Shown here piece by piece: positions 33,871 through 43,528 of a stretch of DNA of 64,000 nucleotides; the stretch's first letter is position 1; the number at the start of each line of letters is the position of its first letter. Source of the DNA: Mastigamoeba balamuthi (taxonomy: Eukaryota; Evosea; Mastigamoebida; Mastigamoebidae); assembly GCA_902651635.1 (NCBI GenBank), contig CACRSC010000273.1:837748-901747 (forward strand), in the 5' to 3' direction. The position numbers and the translations under genes were made by a program. The notes under the pieces were generated by a model, which worked only from the letters and a program-made list of their open reading frames with translations, was not told where the DNA came from and searched no databases.

Positions 33871-34189
33871 CACTCGATAGTCCACTCCGCTGTCTCGAGT
33901 ACCCCCGCGGTGGCTTCTCCGCAGTCGCCGCAGCGGCCGGCAGGCGAGGCCAACAGCACGACGGACCGCTTGGAAGCGGGCGGCAAGGACCTGCACATCA
34001 CGTGGGGTACCAGGCGGAGCACCTCTCCCCGACGCTTCCAATCAAATGTAACAACGGAAAAGACACTCTTCTGGCGAGGAGGCGAGAACGGCAGAGATCG
34101 ACCCCCCGGGCGGAACAGCAAAGAGCGTCTTGGTCTCTTGTCGTAATCTCAAGCGGAGGTGTGGGCTCCACAGGAGGCGGGGGCTGGCC

Positions 34190-35193
34190 TCAGTCGTCGA
34201 GGAGGGGGCGGGCAAAGGCGAACTCAGCGCACGGGGAGCAGGCGACGTTGCTCTCGCGGTGGTATAAGTAGAGGCCCAGCTTCTCGATGTTGCGGATGAG
34301 CCGCGCGATGGTGGTGAAGCCATTGGCCCTGTCGTTGCCGAGCTGGGGGCAGTGGATCTCGATCAGGACGATGTCGAACCTGGGGAGGGGCGACATGTCG
34401 GCGATCTGCTGCATGACGGCGTACTCGTGCGTCTCGATGTCGATCTTGAATATGCTGACGCGCGAGTGGCCCAGCTCGCGCATGATGGTCGCGACGCTCT
34501 TGGTGTTGGTCGCGGGGTCGTCGCGGCCGCCGATGAACGTCTTGTGGAACTTGATGCGCGGGTCGGGCGGCTCGAAGTAGTCCTTGTCGAACGTGTGGAT
34601 CTCGCACCTGCCGCCGCTGCGCTCGAGCACGGACCGCTCAAAGTCCCAGATCCCGTTGCTGCCCAACGAGTAGACCAAACAGGGCTCGCCGCGCTCGGGC
34701 CGCGAGAAGGCGCTCATTCCGCAGACCCACTTGCCGCCTTCGCCCAGCACGCCCAGGCGGTCCTCGCCCAGCAGGCACTCGTGCGTCGCCTCGAACGCCT
34801 CGAGCCACCACGCCTTGCGGTCCAGCACCTCCCCCAGGCTCTTCCTCGCGTCGATCAGCGCCAGCACCTCGGCACGCAGCCGCGCCAGGTTCGGCCGCTC
34901 CCGCAGCATCACCAGCGGGCCCTTGCCCCGCAGCGTCGCCAGGTCCAGCGGCGCCGAGGGCTGCGGCTGCGACTGCAGGGGCGCGGGGGCCGTGCCGGCA
35001 CCAGAGCGCAGCAGCGACGTGATATCGGCCGTCCTGGAGCTGATCTGCGTAATTGCATGGTACACAAGAGAGGCTCAGCCGGGAGGAATGGTGTGGTGCA
35101 ATGCGGGCCGGACGGGCGCACGAGGCTGAGCTGGAGCGTCAGTAGGAAGAAGGCCAGGAGGCCCGCGATGCCCACCACTTTTGTAGCATCCAT
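34190..35193 (-). CDS. Membrane-anchored Methyltransf_22/FkbM-type methyltransferase
   Basis: Exon 1 (35122-35193) encodes MDATKVVGIAGLLAFFLLTL, an N-terminal signal anchor. A 77-nt intron (35045-35121, phase 0) leads to exon 2 (34190-35044), giving 308 residues. The catalytic region has GEGGKWVCGM, PCLVYSLGSNGIWDFERSV, CEIHTFDKDYFEP, a conserved IFKIDIETHEYAV and FDIVLIEIHCPQLG. This is the pattern of the Methyltransf_22 and FkbM-like SAM-dependent families found in animals, plants and protists: G-S-N-G SAM loop, then D-x-E in the acceptor strand. Topology suggests a type II membrane protein with its enzyme domain in the Golgi/ER lumen. Substrate unknown; members of related families methylate sugars or small molecules. 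Confidence 0.82.
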
Positions 35194-36973
35194 CCTCACG
35201 GGCACTTCTACACTCCTCGACACAAAATAAATGGACTCGAGAAAAACCGGCGTAAATTCGCCAAGTTTGATTGTTATGTTACCGTCACCAGTCACGTCAC
35301 AAATATCATACGCTATCCCTGAGGGTGGATTTGAGTGACCGGAAAACCGGGAGGCAACGGCCCCCTCTGGTGACCTCCTCGCGGACGCTCTTGGCCAACT
35401 GGACGCCGACGGAGCGCCATGCGGAGCTCTCGCTCTTGGCCTCAACTGTACCGATGAGCGCAGGTCCGCTGGGCAAGCTGCTCGACAGAGCTGAAGCTGG
35501 CCACGGCAGCCCTGACGGGCGGCGATCCGGTTGTGGACCCCCAACCTACAGCCCGAGATATTTGGGGTGGCCAACGTCACGAGGCACGCGAGAGGAATCT
35601 TCTCGGGGCCGTGACACGAAAGATCGCTGACGGCACAGAACCACAACAAAAAAAGCCTCCGAGTGCCACAGCAGCAGCGCTGGCCCCACGGCCCAGGGGG
35701 GCACAGCGCGAGCGAGATGGCGTTCACCGCGCGTGTGGCCCGCCGCTGTGTGTGCGCGTGAGCGTGCGCTCTGCTGTTGGGGTTCCCGCGGGTTCTGATT
35801 ATTTTGTGTTTTTCCGAGAAGCGAGAAGCGTGCAGCGGTGGACAAAGCGTGTTCGAGACAGACTGGCAGCGGACAATGCAAGAACAAGGGCGTCGTGGCT
35901 GTGGGCGTGGCGTGGTCTTCGCGGTCGGCGTTGACCAGGACGAGTGCGCAGAGGAGGGCGGCGGAAGCAGCGGAGGGGAGAGAGGAGATGCCGCACACGA
36001 AGCGCCCCGACCTGAGGCCCACGGGCCCCTTCGTCATCAGCGACCGCCAGAGACCGACACGTCGCAGCGGATCGCTTCGCTTCTTCCACACAGAGGTCGA
36101 GCAAGCCGGGAGCGCAGACCGTCGTGCCTCTTTGTCGCTCGTGCAGCTGCCACTGCGCCATCGTCGCCTCAGCTGCCCGACAAGATGCTCAGTCAGCCTT
36201 CGCACTCGATCATCATCACGAGCACTCGCCGCTGCATCAGGGACTACGAGGGGTCCACAACATCAGTGTTCCCTCTGCAGGGTGCCGTGGCTGGCAGAGG
36301 GCACATCCTCCTTCGGGTGGGCGTGCCCTCTGCCGCCCGGGGGTGGTCGCGTGTTCCCTCTGCGGAGTGCCGAGGGCGGCTGAGCGACACGTCCTCCTTC
36401 GGGTGGGCGTGCCCTCTGTCGCCCCCTGGTGCAGGCCACGCCGCGTGGTCCTCCGCTGGGTGCCGGGGTCGGCGAGAGCAGCGCACTCAACCCTCGGGTG
36501 GGGTGCGCTCTCTACCGTCCCCAGGTGCCACGAGGGATTGCACTCACCCGACCGCCCGTCACGCCCCACACGCCCACAGGCGGAAACCGGACTTGAAGTC
36601 GCTGTGACCAAGAACCGTGATTCCAGTTTGGCGTGGTTGTCACACCTGGTCTTTTTTGTGATGCTCTTGTGTTCCTAGGAAAGAGTACAAGTGGTGAATG
36701 TACCAGTAGTGAAATAATTAATACTCTTGGACGGATAGGTTGCGGACTGATAAGTTGTGTGGCCTGCTCTCCTACAACGTTCACGCGCTCCACGTCGTAG
36801 CGTGGGCTGTTGTGACCGCAGTCTCTGCCGTATCTGGTGTCGGAAACGAAGCTTGTCGCAATGGGCCGATGCTCTGGATTGAAAAGCGCACAGGCAATTG
36901 ATTGTCTAAGTGCACGTAACATAAAAATTGTTACAGCTTCTACGGACTACGAGCTGTGCGTAGCGGTGGTGAC
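35194..36973. other. Long intergenic region
   Basis: About 1.8 kb lie between the methyltransferase start and the FeoA-FeoB stop. I find no conserved coding exon; open frames on both strands lack recognisable composition or motifs. The only structure seen is a degenerate tandem repeat at 36268-36535. The last 350 bp are AT-richer, as expected for a 3' flank. Confidence 0.5.
36268..36535 (+). repeat. Three diverged tandem units of about 85-94 bp
   Basis: Units start near 36268, 36353 and 36447. The first two share GTTCCCTCTGC at their start and the internal block TCCTCCTTCGGGTGGGCGTG. The third is more diverged but keeps CCTCGGGTGGGGTGCG. It is a non-coding minisatellite remnant. Confidence 0.65.
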
Positions 36974-39095
36974 TCAGTGCGCCGCCCCTGCCACGGACCC
37001 AACCTGCCAGATGATGACCACGATGACCCACGCGACGATGTTCATCAAGACCAGCTGGCCCAGCGCCCAGCGCCACGAGCGCGACTCCTTGTACATCACT
37101 ACGATCGTGCTGAAGCATTGCATCGCCAGCATGAACCACACCAGCACCACCGTCGCCAGCAGCGGTGTCCACATCGGGGTGCCGTCGTCGCGCGTCACGC
37201 TCCTCAGGCGCTGCTCGAAGCTGCCCTTGTCCTCCGAGTCGACGCCGTACACCATCGCCAGCGTCGACGTGAACGCCTCGCGCGCGGCAAAGGCGGAGAT
37301 CAGCCCGATCCCGATGCGCCAGTCCATCCCCGCCGGCTTGATGACCGGCTCGATGATGCGGCCGATGGTGCCCGCGATCGACTGCTCCAGCTGCGCCTGC
37401 TTGTACGCGAGGTCCGCCGAGGCGTTGCTGCCGGTGCTGAACTCGGACTCGTCGAGCTGCGGGAACGTCATGCAGGCCCACAGGACGATGCTGAAGATGA
37501 GGATGACGGTGCCCACGCGCCGGACGAACATCTTGGCGGCCTGCACCGCCGCGCGGGCGATCTCGTGGCCGTCGGGGCGCTGGTACGTGGGCAGCTCGAT
37601 CAGGAACGACGCGCCCTTGCCCCTGATGACCGTGTGGCGCAGCAGCCACGACACGATGATCGCCGCGACGATGCCGCCAAAGTACAGCCCCGTCATGATC
37701 ATGCCCTTCTTCCACCCGGTCATGTCCGAGAAGCACGCGCTGATCATCAGCGTGTAGACGGGCAGGCGCGCGGGGCACGCCATGAAGGGCGCCACGAACA
37801 TCGTCGCCAGGCGCTCGCGGATGTCGGGCAGCGTGCGGGCCGCCATGATGCCGGGCACCGCGCAGGCGTACGACGTGACCAGCGGCACGAAGCTGCGGCC
37901 GTGCAGCCCGACGGTGCAGAGCAGGCGGTCGAGCAGGAAGGCGCCGCGGGCGAGGTAGCCCGAGCCCTCGAGGATGGTGAGCAGCACGAAGATCAGGACG
38001 ACCTGCGGCAGGAACGTCAGCACGGGGATGATGCCCGCGACGATGCCGTTGAGCCACAGGTCGCGCAGCAGCCCCTTGGGCCAGATGGGCGCGATGGCGT
38101 CGCCGACCACCGTGACGATGTCCTCGAGCGCGCCCTTGAGCGCGTCGCCGACGAAGAAGATGACGCAGAAGAAGGCGATCATCACGACGGCGAAGATGAC
38201 GAGGCCGAAGAACGGGTGCAGCAGCACCTTGTCGATGCGGTCGCGCAGCAGGGCCTTGCGGCGCTCGACGTCGGTCGCCGTCCGCGCGAGCATGGCGTCG
38301 ATCCAGCGGTAGCGGCTGTAGATGTCCTCGAGGGGCGCGGGGGGGCTGTCGTCGCCCTTGTGCCTGCGCTTGTTGCGCGAGAAGTTGCTCCTGCTGGCGT
38401 ACTCTGTGCTCAGCGCGATCGCCTTGGCCATCGCCCGCGCCTGCCCGGGCGTGATGCCCGTCGTGTTGCGCGTCACCTGCTCCTCGAGCTCGGCGGCCGC
38501 GTCGTCGAGCGCCTCGTCGACGGCCCAGGGCAGCGGGGCGACGGCGAGGCGCGGCGACTCCATGGCCTCGAGCAGGTCGCTGACGCCGGTGCCCTCGCTG
38601 GCGACGACGGGGATGACGCGGACGCCCAGCGCCGACTCGAGGGCCACCGCGTCGATGCACATGCCGCGGTCCTCGGCGACGTCGAGCATCGTCAGCACCA
38701 GCACCAGCGGCAGGCCCGTCTCGAGCACCTCCGTGATGAGCTGCAGGTTGCGCGCGATGTTGGCCGCGTCGACGACGGCCACCACGCGGTCGGGCGTCGC
38801 CACCTCGGGCTGCTGGCCGCAGAGCGTCTCCAGCGCCACGCGCTCGTCGAGCGACGCCGGCGTCAGGCTGTACAGCCCCGGCAGGTCGATCAGCTGCGCC
38901 AGCGTCCCCGAGGGCAGCCGCAGCGGCGCCAGCTTGTAGTCCACCGTCGACCCCGGGTAGTTGCCCGTCTTCTGGTCCATCCCCGTCAGCCTGTTCCACA
39001 GCGTCGACTTGCCCACGTTGGGGTTCCCGATCAGCGCGATCCGCGGGTGCTCCCTGTCCAGCCGCGTCGCCGCCGTCACCTGCACCGCCACAAAC

Positions 39096-39126
<31 letters not shown>

Positions 39127-39742
39127 GTTGCTGTTGCTGTCCCTGTGCTGCGCCCAGCGTGTCGAGGGCCACGTCCCTCTTCTCCTGGTGCTCCAGCAGC
39201 GGCGCCCCGGCGCAGCAGACCCCGCACCCGCCGCCGCCGCAGAGGTCCTGCATGACGACGCACGTCGGGGCGCGCTCGGCGACCTGGACGCAGCGGGCCT
39301 GGTCCGCGCGCAGCGAGAACTCGTTGTTGCGGAAGAAGATCTTGATGGGCCCCCGGAAGGGCGCGCGGCAGACGACGCGGACCTCGACGCCCGGCACGAG
39401 GCCCAGCTCCGCCAGCCGCCTGCACACCGTCCCCGAGCCGTTGAGGCTCACCACCGTCGCCAGCCGCCGCGTCGACAGCCTGTCCAGCGTGTAGATCTTC
39501 TCGCACGCGGGGTCGCGGGCTGCTGCGCTACGGTGCTGCTGCTGCTGCTGCTGCTCCCACGGGTCTTCCGCCGCGTCTTCTGCGTCTGGGACTGCCGCTG
39601 GGGTCTGCTGCTGCGCGGGCTCCACGGCGGACGCGGCGCCGCTGAGGCCCGAGAGATCGCCCGGCGCCCGCCGGTCCAGGACGGGCGTCGGATCGGGTGT
39701 GGCGGCCTCGTGTGAAGCCAGCAGCTGGTGCTGGTCCGCCAT
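36974..39742 (-). CDS. feoB: Ferrous iron transporter, FeoA-FeoB fusion
   Basis: One uninterrupted 2,769-bp frame encodes 922 residues, with no intron. A lineage-specific Gln/Ala/Pro N terminus precedes a complete FeoA SH3-like domain (about 84-155; RRLAELGLVPGVEV). A Cys cluster (CGGGGCGVCC) and a run of 14 Gln (202-215) follow. The FeoB G domain has GNPNVGKST (239-247), NYPGSTVDY, DLPGLYSLTP and, at the G4 position, TMLD (351-354) where FeoB normally has NxxD. The C-terminal membrane domain carries two Gate-like halves (LEGSGYLARGAFLLDRL, PGIMAARTLPDIRERL, LISAFAAREAFTSTLAMVYG). FeoB imports Fe(II), mainly in anaerobic bacteria. Lack of introns and the fused FeoA indicate acquisition from bacteria. 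Which membrane it serves is not visible. Confidence 0.95.
39098..39139. repeat. CTG/CAG tract encoding poly-Gln in FeoA-FeoB
   Basis: A run of CTG/TTG on the plus strand encodes 14 Gln between the FeoA and FeoB domains. The mixed CAG and CAA codons would limit slippage. Confidence 0.85.
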
Positions 39743-39895
39743 GTGTTGTTACTGCGAGGGATGCGAATAAGGACAAAAAGAGGCCACGTCACTGACTGCA
39801 CTTAAGATACGAGCGTAGATTTTCCCATCTCGTCAGTATTCCACTTCACTCACAGTTTGTGTGCTATTAAGACAGAGTGCCGTCAGTATCACGGT

Positions 39896-41151
39896 TCACG
39901 TCGACTGCACTTTGACGCCCTCACGCACAGAGATGCGCAGCAGGTCGGTGAACTCGGCCGCGCGGTCCTTGGGGCAGAAGGGCGTGTCGGCCAGCGGGTA
40001 GGCGAGGCCGAGCTTCTCCCACTTGTGCTTGCCCAGCTGGTGGAACGGCAGCACGTCGATGCACTTGAGGTTGGGGAAGTCCTTGGCGAACTGCAGCAGC
40101 CAGTCGATGTCCCTGGGCAGGTCCGTGACCTCGGGGATCACGACGTACCTCAGCCACAGCGGCACCCCGGCCTCGCGCGTGGCCTCGGCGAACCGCAGCA
40201 TCTCATCCTGGGCGGTGCCCCCCGTGAGCGTCTTGTACGTCTCGGGGTCGCCGCTCTTGGGGCTCAGCATCACGAGGTCCGTGTACTGCAGGACCTTGGC
40301 CCACGCCTCGGCGCGCCCGAAGCCGCCGCCGCTCGTGTCGAGGGCCGTGTGCAGCTTCAGGTCCTCGGCGTGGCAGCGCTCGAACAGCGCTGCGACGAAG
40401 TCGGCCTGCACCAGAGGCTCGCCTCCCGTCACGGTGATGCCGCCCCTGCGGATGTACGCGTACTGCCTGAGCGCCCTCTCCGCGACCTGCTCCACGGTCG
40501 TCTCTGCCCCGCCCCGAACGTCCCACGTGTCCGGGTTGCAGCACTGCGGGGCCTCGGTGAGGGAAGGGAGGGGCAGCGAGGCGGAGAGCTCACAAACTGG
40601 CAGCGCTTGGAGCACCCCTGCATGAACACCAGCAGGCGCAGGCCCGGGCCGTCCACGGTCGACACCTCGGACGAATGCACGCGGCCCACAATCGACAGCT
40701 TCTGGTCCTGGCGGGGCTCCGGGGGCCGCTCTGCCTCCGGCTTGGCTGCCTCGGCCTCCTTCTTGGCAGCTGGCGGGGGCGGACAGGCCTGCAATGCGGG
40801 GAGCTCCTGCGTCGACTGCGCTGGCGCTGCGTGCGACTGTGCAGAGGGCCCAGTCGACGGCCCGGGCACTTGCACCGGGGCATCCGGAGCTGGTGCGGTC
40901 ACAGTCCGTGGCGCCTCCTTGACTACCTCTGGCTTCCGGGCTGGCGGCGCCTGCGGTGCTGCAGTGGGTGGAGCTGGAGCAGTCGACGCTGGCACTGCCC
41001 GTGCTGCAGGTGCTGCAGGTGCTGCCTTCTGGGCTGGGCCGTCATCGATCTCCCTTGACAGCCCGCTGGAATGCGCACTCGGCATGTCAGGGTGGTGGCG
41101 GTGGTGGGAGCTGGTTGCGCACGGGTCCCTCTTGGATGCACCGCAGCCCAT
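39896..41151 (-). CDS. pflA: Pyruvate formate-lyase activating enzyme (radical SAM) with lipidation-type N terminus
   Basis: Exon 1 (40594-41151) and exon 2 (39896-40543), split by a 50-nt phase-0 intron, give 401 residues. The radical-SAM cluster motif is Cys180-x3-Cys184-x2-Cys187 (GCSKRCQF, then CCNPDTWDV), and the intron falls inside it. The SAM-binding region GGITVTGGEPLVQ and later LHTALDTSGGG, LSPKSGD and VIPEVTD match PFL-activating enzymes. These install the glycyl radical on pyruvate formate-lyase, which makes acetyl-CoA and formate without oxygen. The N terminus, MGCGASKRDP, is a classical myristoylation/palmitoylation sequence. It is followed by about 140 residues of Ala/Pro-rich disorder not found in bacterial enzymes. 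The gene ends 153 bp before FeoA-FeoB on the same strand. Activation of another glycyl-radical enzyme cannot be excluded. Confidence 0.9.
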
Positions 41152-41413
41152 CTATCGTGAGCGAGTGACTCCTGTGAAAGGGCTGTTCTTGGCTTGTGAC
41201 AAAAATAGGAGGATTCTTGAGCTGCGGAAATCGTCAGGGGCGGAGAATGACGACGCTTTTGGAAGTCGGCATTCGTGGCATTGCCGCGCATGCGTTCGGC
41301 TGGAGCGCTGCAGGGCGGTCGCGCGCTGCGCGACAGGCTCTTTCGCTGGGCAGCCAAGACGTGAACATTGTGCGATTAAATGCGGGCATGTGTACGAGCC
41401 AACAGCGGGGGTA

Positions 41414-42799
41414 CTATGCACTCATCCTGACGACAAGAGTGGGGTCGCTCAGCTTGCGGCGGAGGGCGTCCTGCACGAACGACAGCGTCGATCCTGCCGA
41501 ATGGCACCCGCTGCAGGCCCCCCTGAACGCCAGCCTCACCACCATCCTCTTCTTGCCAGCGCACGCGCACGAGGGCTTGTCGCACTTGGCCGGCATCGGC
41601 CCCCCGTCCGCAGCGTCGGGCTGCTGGTGCTGCTGCCCGTGCTGCTGCGCCTTCGCGCTGTCCTTGACGTCGACGAACTGGACGCTGAGGACCTCGACGG
41701 ACCCCGAGTGCTCGCCGAGAACAGGGGCCACGACCTCGTCGAGGGCCTTGACGACCCTCGCGCGCGCGCGCTCCTCCCTGACGACGTCGAGCAGGTACCT
41801 CTCCTTCCTCTCGTGGCCGCCGGGCTTCCTGCACGAGCCGCAGAAGGCGCCCGCCTTGGTGGCCTGCATGACCTCGGAGACGGTGCGCAGGCCGTGCTCG
41901 CGGATGGCCCTGCGCACGGCGCCCACCGTCACCTGCGCGCAGTCGCAGACGACGACGTCGTCGTCGCTCTGCGGGCGCTCGTGGGCGGCGCCCGAGGACT
42001 CGGCGGCCTTCTTGACGATCTCCGAGGCCATCACGGAGCAGTGCATCTTCTGCGGCGGCACCGCAGGCGTCTCGGGGTCGTCGCGCAGGTACTTCTCCAC
42101 CGCCGAGCTCGTGACCGCCTTCCGCGCCTCCTCCACCGTCTTCCCGATGCAGAGCTCCGCCGTCGCCTGGCCGTGGGGGGGAGGGGGGGCGTCAGAGGCG
42201 TGCGTGGCCAGCGTTGCGCTGCTGCTGCGCTCACGTCGGAGGCGGCGATCGCAGTGGCGCAGCCAAACGTCTGGAAACGCGCGTCCACGATGATGCCGCT
42301 CTCCTTGTGCACCGCCCAGAACAGCCTCAGGGCATCGCCGCACGCCTCGGAGCCGTTGTCGACGACTGCACACCGCCCCAGGAGTGGCGGCGTGTGAGTA
42401 TTTACGTACGTGTCACACTGAGAGAAACGCGAACCCCGCGCTGAGGGCTGAGGGGGGGGAGGGAGGCGGCTGGTATGGGCGGAGGGCAGCGCAACTGACG
42501 AGGTTGCAGCCGCGGGCCTCGGCCTCCTCCGGCGAGATGGCGCCGCGGTGCACAGGGTTCTCCATGCGCGCGCGCACCTTGGCCGAGTACTGCTCCCAGA
42601 GCGTGGGGCGGACCAGCTGCTGCCTGCCGATGACGCCGTCCTCGTGCTCGCCCTCGTGCCCCATCAGCTCCTCCTCCTCCTCCTCCGAGGCCGCCTGGAC
42701 TGCAGTGGCAGCCGGCGGTGCTGTGCCCGACGACCAGCGGGTGGCGTGGACGAGCGACAGGCGGGGGGCAGCGACAGCAACGGCAGAGACGAGCGACAT
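41414..42799 (-). CDS. nifU: NifU Fe-S cluster scaffold, probably organellar
   Basis: This is a full three-domain NifU. Exon 1, from 42799, encodes [21 protein letters not shown], an Arg/Ser/Ala-rich leader like a mitochondrial presequence, then an acidic stretch and the start of the IscU-like domain ([20 protein letters not shown]). Exon 2 has [18 protein letters not shown] and [15 protein letters not shown]. Exon 3 has MHCSVMAS, the central 2Fe-2S domain ([11 protein letters not shown] and FCGSC) and a C-terminal Nfu domain with [12 protein letters not shown]. The scaffold cysteines of all three domains are present. NIF-type assembly is rare in eukaryotes but known in Archamoebae, where hydrogenosomal and cytosolic forms exist. 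The leader suggests the organellar form. Two introns are seen, near 42380-42475 and 42175-42235. The next gene on the same strand is the PFL activase, 262 bp away. Confidence 0.9.
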
Positions 42800-43528
42800 C
42801 CTCCGGTGGGTCTTTTTTTGTTTTCGATTACGCCGGTGCGCTTTCCTCTCGTTCGCTGGTCGAGGGGTGGGGATCGGGCACGCGTGGCAGGGACGGGGAT
42901 CGCGCGAGATCAGGGCGTCACTCGGGGAGTAAGACGGGACGGAAGGCTGGGTAACAGAGAGAACATCGGCGCACCTCCCTGGAAAACTGTGTGGTGGTGA
43001 TTCTGGAGATGGATTTCAAGTATCTTAGCGACACGTCACTTGGATTTCAGTTCCCCATGGTGGCGGAGAGGCGTCCTTGTTCATGTGCACTTCGGATTGG
43101 GCTGGTGCAAGGTGATGCGAGTGTTGATGGCCAGGAATCACTGTCCCAACGGCCAGTGTAAGTCTGGTTCAGATCGATGGGTCAAGGAGACCCGTGGACA
43201 GCGAGAATGTCCGCCGTCACGCGAGTTCACTTAGCACTTCAAACGGTGTATCTCTGGCGGATCTGGAATCGATCTGTCGGCTGCCGATTCCTCAGATATC
43301 TCGGGCGTCCAAAAATAGCCCACATAGTAATCTGAGTCGAGCACCGCGCTACGAGGGAGGTCCAGCACCCGTACAGCCACCCTGCCTCGGGCCCATCACC
43401 AGCCAGCACCCCAGAACCCACTCGGGCACCACAGGTCCGTGCCTCCCCTTGCCCGTCTCTCGCGTTTGGCCCCCCCGACTGACCAGCCGGTCTGTCTGAT
43501 CTCCCCACAGAGCCACCGCCCATCAGCA
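42800..43528. promoter_or_regulatory. Divergent intergenic region, NifU / RSP3
   Basis: The 729 bp separate two divergent start codons. I see no coding exon or repeat; both promoters must lie here. No specific element can be supported. Confidence 0.45.

Noticed and set aside
32939-33880. A 313-codon plus-strand frame in the CpG-free island.
   Set aside because: No domain, no likeness to a known transposase or host protein, and composition unlike the coding genes. I keep it only as part of the island description.
35546-36607. Open frames on both strands in the long gap before FeoA-FeoB.
   Set aside because: They overlap a degenerate tandem repeat, have Arg/Ser/Pro-rich shadow-like composition and no recognisable motif.
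36956-39715. A 919-codon open frame on the plus strand opposite FeoA-FeoB.
   Set aside because: It is the antisense of the transporter in GC-rich DNA. Its translation is Arg/Gly/Val-rich with no motif, while the minus strand gives complete FeoA and FeoB domains.
36974-42799. Reading NifU, PflA and FeoB as a bacterial contaminant contig or operon.
   Set aside because: NifU and PflA contain spliceosomal-type introns, a presequence-like leader and a lipidation signal. FeoB has a poly-Gln tract, and eukaryotic genes flank the cluster on both sides.
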